A DNA stretch of 64,000 nucleotides. It comes from Tetradesmus obliquus. Taxonomy: Eukaryota; Chlorophyta; Chlorophyceae; Sphaeropleales; Scenedesmaceae. This document shows, piece after piece, positions 12,301 to 24,171 of the stretch. A program made the translations under genes and the position numbers. Where the stretch lies: contig CP126191.1 of the NCBI GenBank assembly GCA_030272155.1, positions 5,230,501-5,294,500 of the forward strand, given 5' to 3'. A model generated the notes under the pieces. That model saw nothing but the letters and a program-made list of their open reading frames with translations, made no database searches and was not told where the DNA came from. Each line of letters opens with the position of its first letter. The first letter of the stretch is position 1.

Positions 12301-13880
12301 CTGCTGCCTTGAGCTTGGCGCAACACTGTGCAGGCACGATGCAGCGTGTTTTGAGCATGTAGCTGTGCTCCGGCACTTGTTGCTACAGCATGCTGTTGTC
12401 GTGTGTCGTTTTGCAGGATTTGAAGTCAACTTGGTGAGGCTTCATGCCTAGCCCAACCCCTTTGCGCTTGGTTCAGCCATCCAAGGGGCTTGCATGGTCG
12501 TGAAGTGTGTGGCTTTTTCTACACCAGGGTGGGCACACACAAATCGACCCTTTCTTGGTGCTACGTGCTAGGTTACTCCTCATAACGCAATGTCTCCAGA
12601 TGTTTTGTGCAGTGCGGGCAGCCGTCAGCCGCGCAACAGCCCTGCATGACAAGAGCTGGCGCTGCGACCTGTGCCCGATGGGTTTGTGCAGTAATAATAT
12701 AGTAATGTATGCCGCGCAGGGATGAAGGCACTGCAAGTGCAAGCTGCCAGGCGTGTAATGATGCCTGTGCCAGCTTTGTCAATCATTTCAGCAGCCTATG
12801 TGCATTCTGTGTCTTGTGTGGCGAGGCATGGGCGAGCCCAGCACTGCGTGGCGCGCGTGCCATGCTAGCCTGGTTGGCTTTTTGATGCAGCACACCTGGG
12901 CCTGGTTTGCAGATGCGCCCTGCAAGCCTACTGGCGGGGTAGTGATACACGACTTGTGGTGATTCACCACCTACAAACCATGGAATTGCTGCTGCTTACA
13001 GCTGTGCAGATGTGTGTGTGTGTGTGTGCTTTGATGGTGGGGTCTGCTTGCATTGTTTGGATGGTCCTGGGGCAGCAGCGCCACGCAGGAAAGCGTAGGC
13101 GGGATCGACATGATGCATCAGAGCACAGCTTGGGCGCAGCACATGACTATTCTTGCATGCATTTCTCGCACGACAAAGTGAGTCGCCACGTTTGCACCCG
13201 GCGGCACTCTGTGGTGCATCTATCATCCGTGTAGTGGCGCTGCATGTGATACCAGCACTTGCACACCATCCCAAGTACTGGCACGTGTGCAACACGCGCA
13301 AAGCAAGGCAGAAGGGGCTCTGGTGCACGTGGCTCAACAGCTGTTGGTTGCATGCCTGGTTGCAGCAGCCAGTTGGGCTGGTGAGCCTGTGGCTTGTAAG
13401 CACGTGTGTTCTCCTTCAGTGGACCTGCTTACCATGCAGCTGCTCAGCTCCATTGGTTTGAGGCGATCTGTCTTTTTGTGTTAGGCCTGCTAAGCAGGCT
13501 GCCGCTGCATACCAATTCGTCTGAGCTGTGCAGGCTGGCTGCTGCTCCCACATACAGCACCTGCGCTGGGCATGAGCAGTGCTCAGCGCAGGCTGCGCAG
13601 TGGGATGTTGGTGGCAGGCCACAGCACCGGCGGTCCTGTGAGTGGTGACCTGCATGGACACGCCGCACACGCACAAGGGAAGCTGTTGGGGCAGGGTCAA
13701 GGGGTCCGACAGCGTGCACACTCGTACTCTTGAGGCTACATCAAGTTACTTCAATGTTGCGCCTCGATGTTGCGCCACCCCACATGCCTTGTGTGTGCTG
13801 TGCGTGCCTGTCTGGCAGGCCTGCTTGCGTGTTGTGTTGCCATTCAGCAGGGCTGCCATCACAAAAGTGGACAGTCGCTG

Positions 13881-13969
13881 TGCATCTGGCAATTGCCTGG
13901 GCACGCAGATATTAGCGTTCCTGCTGTGGCGCAAGAGAGTGCATTTGGCAATTGCCTGGGCACGCAGAT
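13881..13969. repeat. 30-bp direct repeat, period 59
   Basis: A 30-base sequence at 13881-13910 (core TTGCCTGGGCACGCAGAT) recurs at 13940-13969 with a single mismatch. It is a recent local duplication in noncoding DNA. Confidence 0.93.
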
Positions 13970-15010
13970 TGCTGGAGGCAGGCAGGGTCAAGGCCTGATC
14001 CCTGTTGACTTGAATGTGTGTCCACCAGGGCTGTCATCCAAAGGCAGTTGATTGTGTACTGCCTACTATCTGTTTGAGAAGGTACAACATCAGCGGTGGT
14101 GTATGATGCTATGCTTCCTCCAGACAGCGCTGCTGTCTTGAAGCAAGCACACAGCCTTGCTTGAAACTTCTGCATATGAACTGTTTACATATTCTTATCA
14201 ACTGGAAGCAGTTGGTTGGCAGGCTGCGCCTGCTGGCACGCTGAGCATTGCAGCGGCGGCGGCGGCGGCAGGGCCTGAGGCGCGTACGTATGTGTCGGCA
14301 GTTGTCACTGCTGCACCCAAGCCGCAGAAGGGCTTGCCGTGACACACGCTACATGTATTGGATGCGCTGGTGACTCAGGTTGTGACGTGTCTGGTAGTAT
14401 CCTGGATCTGTTGGTGTTATTATCATGATCATGAGGGTGCAGAGCGACGTATTTGCCACCATCGTGGGCCATGCAGTATCACCACACAAGTGCAGTAGTA
14501 CTGCGTGGCATGTCCGGCTCCATTGCTCCGTTGATCATCCTGTTATGGTTGACAGCTGGTTGCCAGCAAGGCTGTGTCTGCGCCGATGCAAAGCTTGTGC
14601 CAGGGGCTGGTCAGCGGGTGGCCTGCAGCGAACTGTCCAAGCCACTTTATGTCCCACCCCCAGCCACTCAACGAGCAGCCGTGATGGCTGCCGTTGCATG
14701 CATGCATGGGCACCTCATCTGTATGCTGCCACGCGTCCGCTGGCAGAGGGTCCCAGCAGCACTGCCCAGGCATTCTGTGCCAGTGCAGCAACTTGCTGCG
14801 CTGGCCAGCGCATCGGTGACGACACGCAGCGCGTTGCTGCCCAGCCTCCACCGACGCAGATTATCATACTATTCTTGCAGTGTTGGCCGCTGCCACCACA
14901 GTGGCAGTTGCGACTGGATCGCGTCAGCCTTGTCGCAGCGTTGCGAGGCGACTGGCAGTCCATTCCTCGGCATGCGTGGCATGTTGTGCAGCACAGGCAG
15001 GCTTGCGCAC

Positions 15011-15050
15011 AGTGTCCCACTGTGTCACACAGTGTCCCACTGTGCCACCT
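15011..15050. repeat. 20-bp tandem repeat with CACTGTG/CACAGTG symmetry
   Basis: Two near-identical 20-base units built around AGTGTCCCACTGTG lie head to tail. Each can fold back on itself through CACAGTG and CACTGTG. Confidence 0.88.
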
Positions 15051-15301
15051 GCCGTTGTTGCAGTGGCTGCAGCCATGGGGTGATGCTCCATGCAGATGTG
15101 CCCAGCACACTGGTGTGGCTCCTGCATTGTTTGTGCTGGTGTGGGGTGCCAGCAGCGTCACCCCAAGGGGACAAGTCTGGCACGAGCTGCGCAGCTGTTG
15201 GTTGTGGTGTACACGGTGAAATAATGTTGTCGCAACTTGCGCATGGTGCATGTTGTCACGATCTGTTCACGATGAACGGCCATTTTTACTGAAGTAACAT
15301 G

Positions 15302-15306
15302 TTACA
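15302..15306 (-). terminator. candidate TGTAA poly(A) signal of the WD40 gene
   Basis: TTACA on the plus strand reads TGTAA on the minus strand. It is the first such signal I found downstream of the WD40 stop (about 1.16 kb away) and coincides with the apparent flip in strand composition near 15300. Confidence 0.35.
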
Positions 15307-16461
15307 ACAAGTCCGCTGCTGTCTAGACAAGAGGAAACATGAGTACCATGATACCACAAGGGCAACAGCAACGTCATCTGCGGCGCTACAATTGCTACAA
15401 TCAAAATGGCAGCTCCTGTCACTGCTCTGCCACTTACCATGGCATGATGCAGGGGCGACAACTTCAGTGCTCTACACGCTACATAAAGCTGTATGCAACC
15501 TTCAGTGCAATTAACAGGCCTAGCACTATGCTATGCTGCACAGTGTACGGCACTATAAGGCAACTGTTGTGCTATGGAAACAGTGTACAAACAGTGAACT
15601 GAACACGCATGCATGTGAGTGGCGGCGGCACTAACACCAACAAGCGCAGCTGCACAGCCATGCTGAAACAGTGGCAGCACTGCTGGATGCAGCACGTAAT
15701 AGACATGCAGGTCAGCCACATGTATGCGGCTAATGCAAAGGCACCGGCCCACCATGGTATGCAATTCTTGGCCTGCTGGAGCGTGTGGTAGCCCTGCCTG
15801 CAAGCATGCACCATAGCCCTGGGGGGTGCAAGCAGTCAAGCTGCTGACGGGCTGGTAGCATCGACACAGCTGCGCCTGCCCAGCCTGCGGTGCACCAGTT
15901 GAGTGCTGCAGCCAACCTGCTGCCAAGAAGCAACGAGTCTGCTGCCACTAGCAAGCCTGGATGCCTGGCCACGTGCAATTGACAGGACTGCAGCATGGCC
16001 CTGCCCCCACGCCAAGAGCGCCGCCATTGTCGTGCACGCACGTGCTTAACCCTTTGCATGCCCCGTCAGCATATCAACAATCAACGGACAACAAAAGGCC
16101 GTTAACACAGTTGCTGCCCCTGCCTGGCTAATGAGAGCGCTGCAACAACACTCCTACACACCTATAGCATGCTATTATACACATTTTCCTTGGGAGTGGA
16201 CGCAGAACCACACCCCACCAATCAGGTGAATCTGGCAGCTGGAGGCATGACGATACTTGCTGCTGCCCCAACCCTGGAATCAGGTAACTAAAAAGCAGCT
16301 TTAATGCGCACAGCACATCACAGCACACCAGACTACATAGAAAACACTATGCCTGACCTCGTGTCTTCAATCCTGCGTGGCCTGTGGATCGTTTGCCGGC
16401 CCCAGCACTTCACGGCTTTGCCTGCAGCTGCAGCAGCCGCCGCATCAAGCGTGCATCACCA

Positions 16462-18135
16462 TCAGACCAGCGGCGCGCGCTGGTACTGCAGCAGGCTGCT
16501 GTACATGCTGTCGCTGATCGCCACAAACAGCGCGGACGCATCCGGGCTGAAGCTAACCCCCGCCACCTCGCCAAACAGGTCGATCTCCTGCACCCTGCTG
16601 AAGCCAGACGCCACGTCATACACGTGCACAAAGTCGGCCGGCTCTGCTGCAGCCAGGCAGCTGCCGTCAGGGCTGAAGCGCAGGGAGCGGATGGCGCCCA
16701 TGCTGCCGCCCAGCACCGCGAGTGGGCTGCTGGGCTGCCGCACATCCCACACGCGTGTGGTGCTGTCCTGGTTGCCTGTGGCCAGCAGCTGGCCGGCTGG
16801 GTGCCACTCCACAGCAAAGGAGAAGTCCCGGTGGCCTTCCAGCTTCATGACCTGAGCAGGACAGTGGCAGGGCGGCAGCGCAGCAGGTAGATGCTTTGTG
16901 AGTGGTGAGATGCGAGCAGAGCAGCAGAGGGGTGCAAGCAGCACGGGGATGGCAGCTGCTGTGCATGCTCAGACAAACAGTGGCAACCCAGAACGAGCGG
17001 CCCGACATGCCAGGCCATTGCATTCCTTGCTTTAAGCCAGCGGTCACATTAGGCCCGCCGTCTCCCGCATCACCAAGCACAACACACGCTCAGCGCCCGA
17101 CAGCTGCTGACGGATTGTCCCTCTCTGTGTGCTGCTTGCTTGCTTGCTTGCTGCCAGCACCCTTACGCAGCACCCCCAGCCCCCACCCCCACTGCACCCC
17201 ACCCCACCTCTCACACAGCGCACTCCCATGCAACTGCAAACTCTCCGTCAGCAGCCGCAGCCACCCACCTCCAGGCCGCTCCTGCAGTCCATGAGCCACG
17301 TCAGCGGGTCATCGCCCACCACAGCCAGCAGCGGCCCACCGCCCAGCCCCGCGCCGTCCGGCCGCGCAGTGGCGTAGTTGACCGCAAAAGGGAAGGCGAG
17401 GCGCTGCCGCGGGCGCATGCCGGCCACGTCAAACAGGCGCACGCAGCAGTCGTTGTTGGAGGTCATCACGCAGCAGCCAAAGCTGCCTGCAGGCGGCAGC
17501 AGGCGTGGCAGCAGCAGTGCGGCAGGAGGGCGGGATGCCAGCAGGCAGAGATGGGTGTCAGGAGGGAGGTGGAGGCAGTTGCAGCCAAGCACGGCAGGGA
17601 AGGAAAAAAGGGTTGACCAAGCTGCAGGAATGCAGGGCTGGGGCGAGGCTGGCATGCTCTTCTTTACTAGCGTCCCGCCCGGAGCAGTAAGAGGCATATG
17701 CAATGCCAGGCTGCACCTGATCCAAAACAGCGGAAACTAACGTCACAGCAGCCCCTTGCATGCACATCTTGCCAGCAATGCTGGTGCGAGGTGCTGCTTG
17801 CGCAAACCAGGCCGCCACTGCCGCCCCTCCACGGCCCTGGCCCGGGCACTCACATGAGTCGAAGATCTCTATGCCATTGGTGATGCCGTTCTCGCTCTGC
17901 GTGACGCGGCAGCTGTGCAGCACCTCGCATGCTGCTGGGCCAGCAGCACCCATCAGCGCCTCATGCTCCTCATGCTGCTGCGGCTGCTGCTGCTGCTGCT
18001 GCGGGTGGTGATGCCGCTGCTGCCCACGCTCCTGCCAGCAGCGCTGTTCTTGCAGTGGTGAAGAGCCGTGTCGATTGGAGGGCCCTACAGGTGGCCCCTG
18101 CTGCTGCTGTCCCCCGCAGCGATGCTGCTGCCAAG

Positions 18136-18167
<32 letters not shown>

Positions 18168-19939
18168 AGCTGCGCGCACTGCTGCTGCTGCTGCTGAGGT
18201 GGTTGCCGCCTAAAGCCTGGCTGCTGCTGCTCCCAGCTCCACACGTACTGCTGCGCTGCTGCTGCGTGGTGCCTGCAGGCAGCCGTCAGCAGCTCAGCAG
18301 CCTGGCAGCTCTGGCTGCACTGGCCCGGCCTGCTGCTGCAGCTGCTGCCTGCAGCTGTCCAAAGCGGCAACTCCTGACAGCTATGCACCCTTTGCTGCTG
18401 CTGCTGCTGGAAGCCTGCAACTGCAGATGCGCCCGCGGCACCCATGCTGCTGCTGCTTCCTTGCCCAGCACCCTGCTGCTGCCGCTGCTGCGCGTCACTC
18501 CCTGGTTGCTCCTCGTCCTCTTCATACTCGCTGTCCTCATCGCCCCAGCAGGCCTCAGGCTCGCGCCGTGCCAGCCGCCCCAGCACCAGCTCCCCGGTGA
18601 AGCCCCCAGCAGCAAGCAGCCCACACGACACAGCCAGCGTGCTCACCTGAACACACACAGCAGCAGCCAGGCCGGCAGCAGCAGCGGCGGCAGCAGCAGC
18701 AGGGGCAGTTAGCGGCTTGCTTGAGATACCAAGGCTGGGGTCCAGCTGCAGCTGCAGCGAGATGCATGCAAGTGACAGCGTGCAGCCGCATACATGGGCA
18801 CCATGACGCAAACAGAAGCCACGCACTCATACAACCTCCACCTGCCACACCTCCTCCCTACATGCTGCAACCTGTATCACCCAGAGCCCGCTCTGCTACA
18901 TATGCTGAACCCAGCAAGCTCTCACACAGCTCCTCCGCAACCTCAGCCCGAGCCGCACACAGCGCACCGCCCGCACCTGCACACGCCCCATGCTGGGCAG
19001 GCGCGGCCCCTTGGGCGCGCCGCGCAGGTCCAGCACATCCTCACAGCGCCGCATTGCGCTGTTCCAGTGCTGCACGCGGTTGTCGTACACCACAAACACG
19101 TCGTGCGCGCTGGCGGCCCACAGCAGGTTGCGCAGCTGGAAGTGCACGATGCTGCTGGGCACGCCGCGCCAGTTGCGCACAAAGCGGTAGCTGGCGCGCT
19201 GGCGCGGCAGCGGGCGCGGCTGCGGCCAGGGCGCAACGAGTTCGGCGCGCACTGCGTCCCAGTCCTCGTCGGGAATGCAGTTCATGTAGTTGCGGTACTG
19301 CTGCAGGCGCTGCTGGCGGTAGCGGTCACGGGTGACCTGGCAGGGTGCGGAGGACGGTGAGGCCGTCAGGCTGCTCAGCATGATGCATGGGAGCAGATTG
19401 TATGTTTGCGGCAGGCTGCGAATGTGGGTGTGCGGAAGTTGCAGAGTCTGCAGCGGCTGAAAAGCGCTGCCCTTTCGCTGGAGGTCTGGCTGCTGATGCA
19501 GCAGGCGCCGCTGGCCAGCTGCTGCTGCAGCTGCTGCTGGACTGAATGCAGGACAGCAACATGTTACTGCGCATGCGTGCCTGTAGGTGCCCCTGGTGCA
19601 TCAACATGCAAGCTGGGAGGCCAGCATGCTTCTGTGAATGCATGTGCTGTACTGCGCATGTGCCAGCTTTGATGGTGTTTTGATGGTGTGCCGCACCTGC
19701 AGCCTGCCCCAAGGGATGCCCTGCAGGTCCCGCCCATCCTCCTCGTGCTGTCGTGCTGTTGTGTCTGCCAGCTCATGTTCATCTTGCAGGAACTCCTCCA
19801 CAGGTTGCTCATCTTCACTGCAGCTGTCGCACTCAGCCAGGCCAGACAGGAAGCCAGAGGGGGCACAGCTGCTGCTGGCCCTGCTGTAGCCACCATCTGC
19901 TGCCTCCTCGCCTGTCAAGTCCACTGCATCGTCCGCCAT
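16462..19939 (-). CDS. WD40-repeat protein of the plant/SPAC2A9.03 family
   Basis: Exons (transcription order) 19939-19697, 19336-18977, 18646-17854, 17486-17269 and 16851-16462 give 667 residues. The protein follows the plant transducin/WD40 family containing Arabidopsis At1g36070 and fission yeast C2A9.03: GRDLQGIPWGRLQ, then VTRDRYRQQRLQQYRNY, IVHFQLRNLLWAASAHDVFV, a SNNDCCVRLFD blade, LEGHRDFSFAVEWHPAG, LATGNQDSTTRVWDVR and AEPADFVHVYDV near the C-terminus. The N-terminus is acidic. Exon 3 carries a Gln/His-rich insert of roughly 170 residues between LVLGRLARREPEAC and VTQSENGITNGIEIFD that plant relatives lack; in a propeller this would be a disordered loop. WDVR motifs suggest a possible CUL4-DDB1 substrate-receptor role, which is inference only. 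The first ATG with an open frame into the conserved block was taken as start. Confidence 0.9.
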
Positions 19940-21772
19940 GCCAATCGGCCCTTGCTAGGCTGATGCAGGGACCCCAGTGCTGTTGCTGCTGCTGTGCTCA
20001 GTGCTAGATGTGAGAGCCCCGCTACGCGCCGAGAGGCAAATCTATGTTTCTGAAAACTTCGTTTGGCGCAACATTCGAGTCGGAACAGCCTACAGATACA
20101 TCACGGTTCAGGCACAGTCCCACGAAAGGATGTGATACACTGTGTATAGCCCGGTTTTGTCATGAAGCAAAACAAATGTTTCACGATCATTCACGGCGTG
20201 CATGCACAGCACCAGTCTGTGAGGTGGTGGGCCTCTGCACCCCGCTGACAACACTGCACAAGCCTGCTGATGTGTCAGCGCCCGAGACTACCGGCTCGTT
20301 TCAGCTGCTACAGATGGGTAACTCGCTGATACAGACTTTGTCGGTGTGGCTCATAAGCCTAAGCTGCAGCACAGCCTGACAAGTACTCCTGCATCAGCTG
20401 AATGTGGGTGCAATCATGGAGCAGCTGTCCGCTGCAATTCATTGTAATCCCCTGGTTTACACCACGAACAAGCTTCAAACTAAAAGCTCTGGGCAGGTCC
20501 AACGCCTCAGCCAGCCTGCAGCCACGCAACATTATGTACCAGCTGCAGCACGCAACATTGGCACAAATTAGCCGCATGCAGGCTCCAAGCAAACTACGCT
20601 ATGGGGCATGCAAACTTGACAGCAGGCATGCAGCGTGCAGTTGTGCGACTTAAATGCTGACGCGTGCAGCTGTGATTTACACGCAAGCATGTATTGTAAT
20701 GAGCAGCAGCGCTGCAACCTCGGCAAGCGGTACCTATAGGTAGGTTGGTAGCTAGCAAAACAGCAAAGTGTGCATGCAGCACACACAACAGCGTATGCAC
20801 ATCATGCCAGCCAGGCCCGCGTGCGACCGGCAAGGGATGCTTGGCACACGGCATGACGCTGGCATGGCGCAGCGCCCAGGCCCGAGTATGCTCAAAGCGG
20901 CTGCCAACAAACACTGCGCCTCCGGAGGATCCTGGCATCGCAGCGCCGCAGCAATTTGATCACACTCCCGCACCAGCCATGGTGTGCATACTGCCACTCC
21001 AGCCGCAACAATGTATCCTGAAATCCTGAAGCCAACAGCAGACAGCCTCATAGGGCTTGGCTGAGCAGGGTTGGTGGGTGCTCGCCACGTCGTTGATGCT
21101 GCCATCACGGCGCCGAGCTCCAACTCTGAGCATTGAAAGACTCCATCAACAAGCCACCGCGAGGCTCGCCGCATGCTAGTATGCCACATCATACACGCTC
21201 TAGTCAATACCCGCCATCCAAATCAATTGTATACGCAACAATGTCGAGCCAGCAAACTGGCACCCCAGGCGCTGCCCTGCGGCAGTCGCAACCCCAGAAC
21301 CCCAAACCACCCACATAGATGGGCGTGGCTTCCATCTATCTCACCCGGCCCCACTTGAGCCACCACTCACTCTCATGCAGGCTGTTTCACTTACAAGACA
21401 GCAGCAACCACAGCTGTCTGATCAAACTGTCAGCCGCCTGCTTTCCTTTCCTTTCTCTGTGCGCCAGCCTAGCACAGCAGCACGCCCCAGTAAGCAGCAC
21501 ATATCGCTGCCACCAGGAGGAGGTATGCCTCTGTGTACAGCCGCAGCCTGTTGCCGCCTGCATGCTGCATACAAGCCATGCACCCAGCAGAACACCATGC
21601 CGCGCCACCGCACAACCACATCACACACAGCAACGTGCAGGCTCAAGGCGATCATGCTCCAAGACATGTCCTGCAGCCGAGTGCCACCTGCCGCCCACCG
21701 ACAACTCCGCCGCAGGCCCGCTCACACAGCAGCACAGCTGAACGCACAGCTGCAGCCGCCGCGTCAATCATC
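19940..21772. other. intergenic: WD40 promoter side and 3' side of the HA-domain gene
   Basis: Both flanking genes are on the minus strand. The part next to 19940 is relatively poor in triplet runs and should hold the WD40 promoter and leader. The part near 21400-21770 is CA-rich, as expected for a minus-strand 3' UTR. I recognise no coding exon or RNA gene in it. Confidence 0.55.
21391..21395 (-). terminator. candidate TGTAA poly(A) signal of the HA-domain gene
   Basis: TTACA on the plus strand, read as TGTAA on the minus strand, lies about 380 bases after the stop codon of the gene ending at 21773. Confidence 0.35.
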
Positions 21773-22876
21773 CTAATCATCCCCATCATCCTCCACAGCC
21801 TGTGCAGCCGCCTCATCCTCGCTGTCGCCGCTGCCGGTGTCAGCCGCCGCGCGCTTCTTGCGGCCGCCGGCCTTGCGGCTGCTTCCGCCGCCACCGCCGC
21901 CGCCCCCTTCCACCTTCTTGCCCTTGGTGCGCGCCAGCAGCGCCTCAAGCTTATCAGCCTGATCACGTGGCAGCTCATTGTGGCCCAGCTTGCGCTGCTG
22001 CTGGCCCATCCAGTAGTGCAGGTGGCGCTCCGCGTCCTCGGGCGCAGTGCGGCGCGGCCGGTGGCCACGCTTGGCCACAAACTCGGCCAGATCAGCGAAG
22101 CGACGCTCCCATGCGTCCGGGCCGGTGGCCTTGCTGCCGCCGCCACCGCCGCCGCCGCCGCCTGCTGCAGCGTTGCTGCTGCGCTTGCGGGCGGCGCCGC
22201 CGGAGGGCGCCTCTGGGGAGCGCTCGGGGGAGGAGATGGGCTCGCCATACCTGGCGGGTGCAGCAGGGCGGTGAGTTAGTTAGGCTGAGTGATGCTGATT
22301 ATGAGTGGTGCTACGACGCATATGCAAGCAGCTGTAGACATCAACTTCTCTCTGAAGCATGTCTGTCTCTGCGGGGCTGCGCAGGCAGCACTGCCACAGT
22401 GCAACACGCCAAAATGCAGGGAAGCGCGATGCTCACACGTCTGCAGGCCAAGGGCAGTTTGCGCTATTGTGACGTGTTGAGCGCAGCGCTGAGGCTAATC
22501 CACACAAGCCATGCAAGCGCACTGCAGCTGACATGCCTGCTGCAGCATTTCCAGACCCAGCAAACATATCACATAGTAGTGTGGCGGTGCATCACAATGC
22601 ACCAGCAGGTTGCCCTTTCAATAAATCAGCAACAGTCGGCAACAGTCAGCTGCTGCTGCTGCTGCTGCTGGCGCGGGGCTCACCTCCTGTACAGGTCTGT
22701 GTTCTCCCTGATCAGCTTCACTGGCTCGCCCGGCTGCTCGCTGCCGTACACGTCAGCCTCAGTGGCTGGCACGCCGTCCTCGTTGCAGCTGTGTATGTGC
22801 AGGGGCGCCTGCAGGCGCTTGGCCATCTCCTCGTACATCAGCACGCGCACGCCGTCCTTGCCGTTGTCGTGGAAGG

Positions 22877-22916
<40 letters not shown>

Positions 22917-23307
22917 GGGCAGGTTGTAAGAAGGGTGCCACCAAGGTTTGAGAGTTGTACTTTGCTGATAATTAGATGCCTGGTTGTGCATGCAAGCAGG
23001 TGCAGTCTGGGTGTGCCTGGGGTGCGATGGCAGGAGAAGCTGGAGCACGCAGGAGAGCAGCAGAGCAGTAGATGCTGCTGCAGCTGCTGTAGATGCAGCG
23101 CCTGCTGTGACCCTGTGTTGCTGAGCTGCCAGCATGTCCATCCCCCAACTGAGACTCCAAGGCTGTGGCATGTGGCAAGCTTGCTGCAAGTAAAGCAATG
23201 CTGGGCTAAGAGCCATGCCAGCAGCACACCTGCACAATCTTCTCTGGCATGGTGTCTGCCAATTCGTCTGAGGAATACCCCAGCAAGTCGAAGAAGTTCT
23301 TTGCCAT
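21773..23307 (-). CDS. small protein with a helicase-associated (HA)-like domain
   Basis: Exons 23307-23230, 22877-22684 and 22250-21773 join in frame to 249 residues. The start has a good context (AAAATGG). The N-terminal 90 residues (MAKNFFDLLGYSSDELADTM and onward) are charged and unrecognised. A Ser/Gly-rich linker with a nine-Gly run follows. Residues about 138-198 (WERRFADLAEFVAKRGHRP, then LHYWMGQQQRKLG) match the helicase-associated pattern: an initial Trp, a Gly-His, a central Trp and a spaced Gln-Arg. The C-terminus is Lys-rich then acidic (DDGDD). HA domains often occur as repeats and bind nucleic acid, but no helicase motor is present here. The first intron carries a long CTG run (coding sense) touching the acceptor. 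It shares an 864-base divergent promoter with the MYND gene. Function unknown; a chromatin or RNA-binding role would be a guess. Confidence 0.8.
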
Positions 23308-24171
23308 TTTGCTGTTGCTGCTGCAGATGTACGGAGCACAGCCGGCGATCTAAAAGCCCTCGTGCGGGAAGCAGTAGACTGCTGCTGCTGCTGTTCCCGA
23401 GCTGCTGTTGTTGTTGCGCGAAACTCTACGCTTCGCGCTTGCTTGCTGTCCGCGTCGATCACGAACACGTGTGTCGCATAGTGTTCCTTAATCGCGTGCT
23501 TCGTGGGTATGGGTGGCCTGGCGTGCTGTCTGCCTTTGCTGCTGTTCAGCTCGCTGCTTGCTGCTCCCTCGGCACTGCCAACGCTGCGCCTCGTAAGGCA
23601 AGCTGAACGTGTTCGCAAGCACTAGGAGCACAACCAAGGCAACAAGGAGGACAAGAAAGGCTGGATCAGCGCGGGCGATGCTGTTCAAAATCGACCACCA
23701 ACCAAAGAGAGGATATCTAGCGCGCTGTGCACAACTTAGATGTATGGTTGGCTGCTGCAGCGATCGCTGCTCATGATCCTGCACGCAGTGTTGTCACCCA
23801 GCAGCGTGTGACAGCAGAACAGCAGAACAGTAGCAGCAATTCATCGCCTCAGTACTATCTGCGTTTTGCTGTCGGGCGCTAACCTAAACTGGCGCGTTTG
23901 AAAACGATTTGCATTGCGCTCCAATCTCGACACATCTGCCTTGTGCGCTGCTGCTGTCAGCAACAGCAGGCTGCCCTATTGATGTGCTTGAATTCCGCAT
24001 TTGCCGGCTTCGTCACCTTGTAGCTTGCTCTGTAACTTCAGTTCAGCGGCTCTGCCTCTGCAACGCTCGACTGCAGCACTTGGCCTCCAGCAGCAGCTGC
24101 TGAGCAGCAGCAGTGGCGGCGGCAGCTGCAGCCAGGCCACTGCCAACCATCAGCAGCACCCCGCAGCAGCC
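23308..24171. promoter_or_regulatory. divergent promoter between HA-domain and MYND genes
   Basis: These 864 bases separate two start codons on opposite strands, so both promoters and 5' leaders must lie here. No TATA box or factor site can be assigned by eye. A reverse-strand frame across 22680-23618 overlaps it but follows no splice-consistent or conserved protein. Confidence 0.6.

Larger units (their letters stand above)
9152..16461. other. 7.3-kb region without a supportable gene
   Basis: This lies between convergent genes. From 9152 to about 15300 the plus strand looks rich in TG words, like the 3' sides of other plus genes here; from about 15300 to 16461 it looks CA-rich, like the 3' side of the minus-strand WD40 gene. 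Open frames are short, overlap on both strands, lack splice-linked homology and carry no recognised domain. Small tandem duplications occur (9321-9346, 13881-13969, 15011-15050). Candidate TGTAA signals on the plus strand are at 10687, 12754 and 13395. It may be long 3' UTR, a noncoding transcript or decayed repeat DNA. Confidence 0.6.

Noticed and set aside
13010-13030. TG dinucleotide run
   Set aside because: A short simple repeat in noncoding DNA with nothing to distinguish it from background.
14425-15292. Two overlapping plus-strand frames of 260-280 codons in the gene desert
   Set aside because: Composition follows the local TG bias, the two frames overlap each other, and neither shows a recognisable domain or conserved block.
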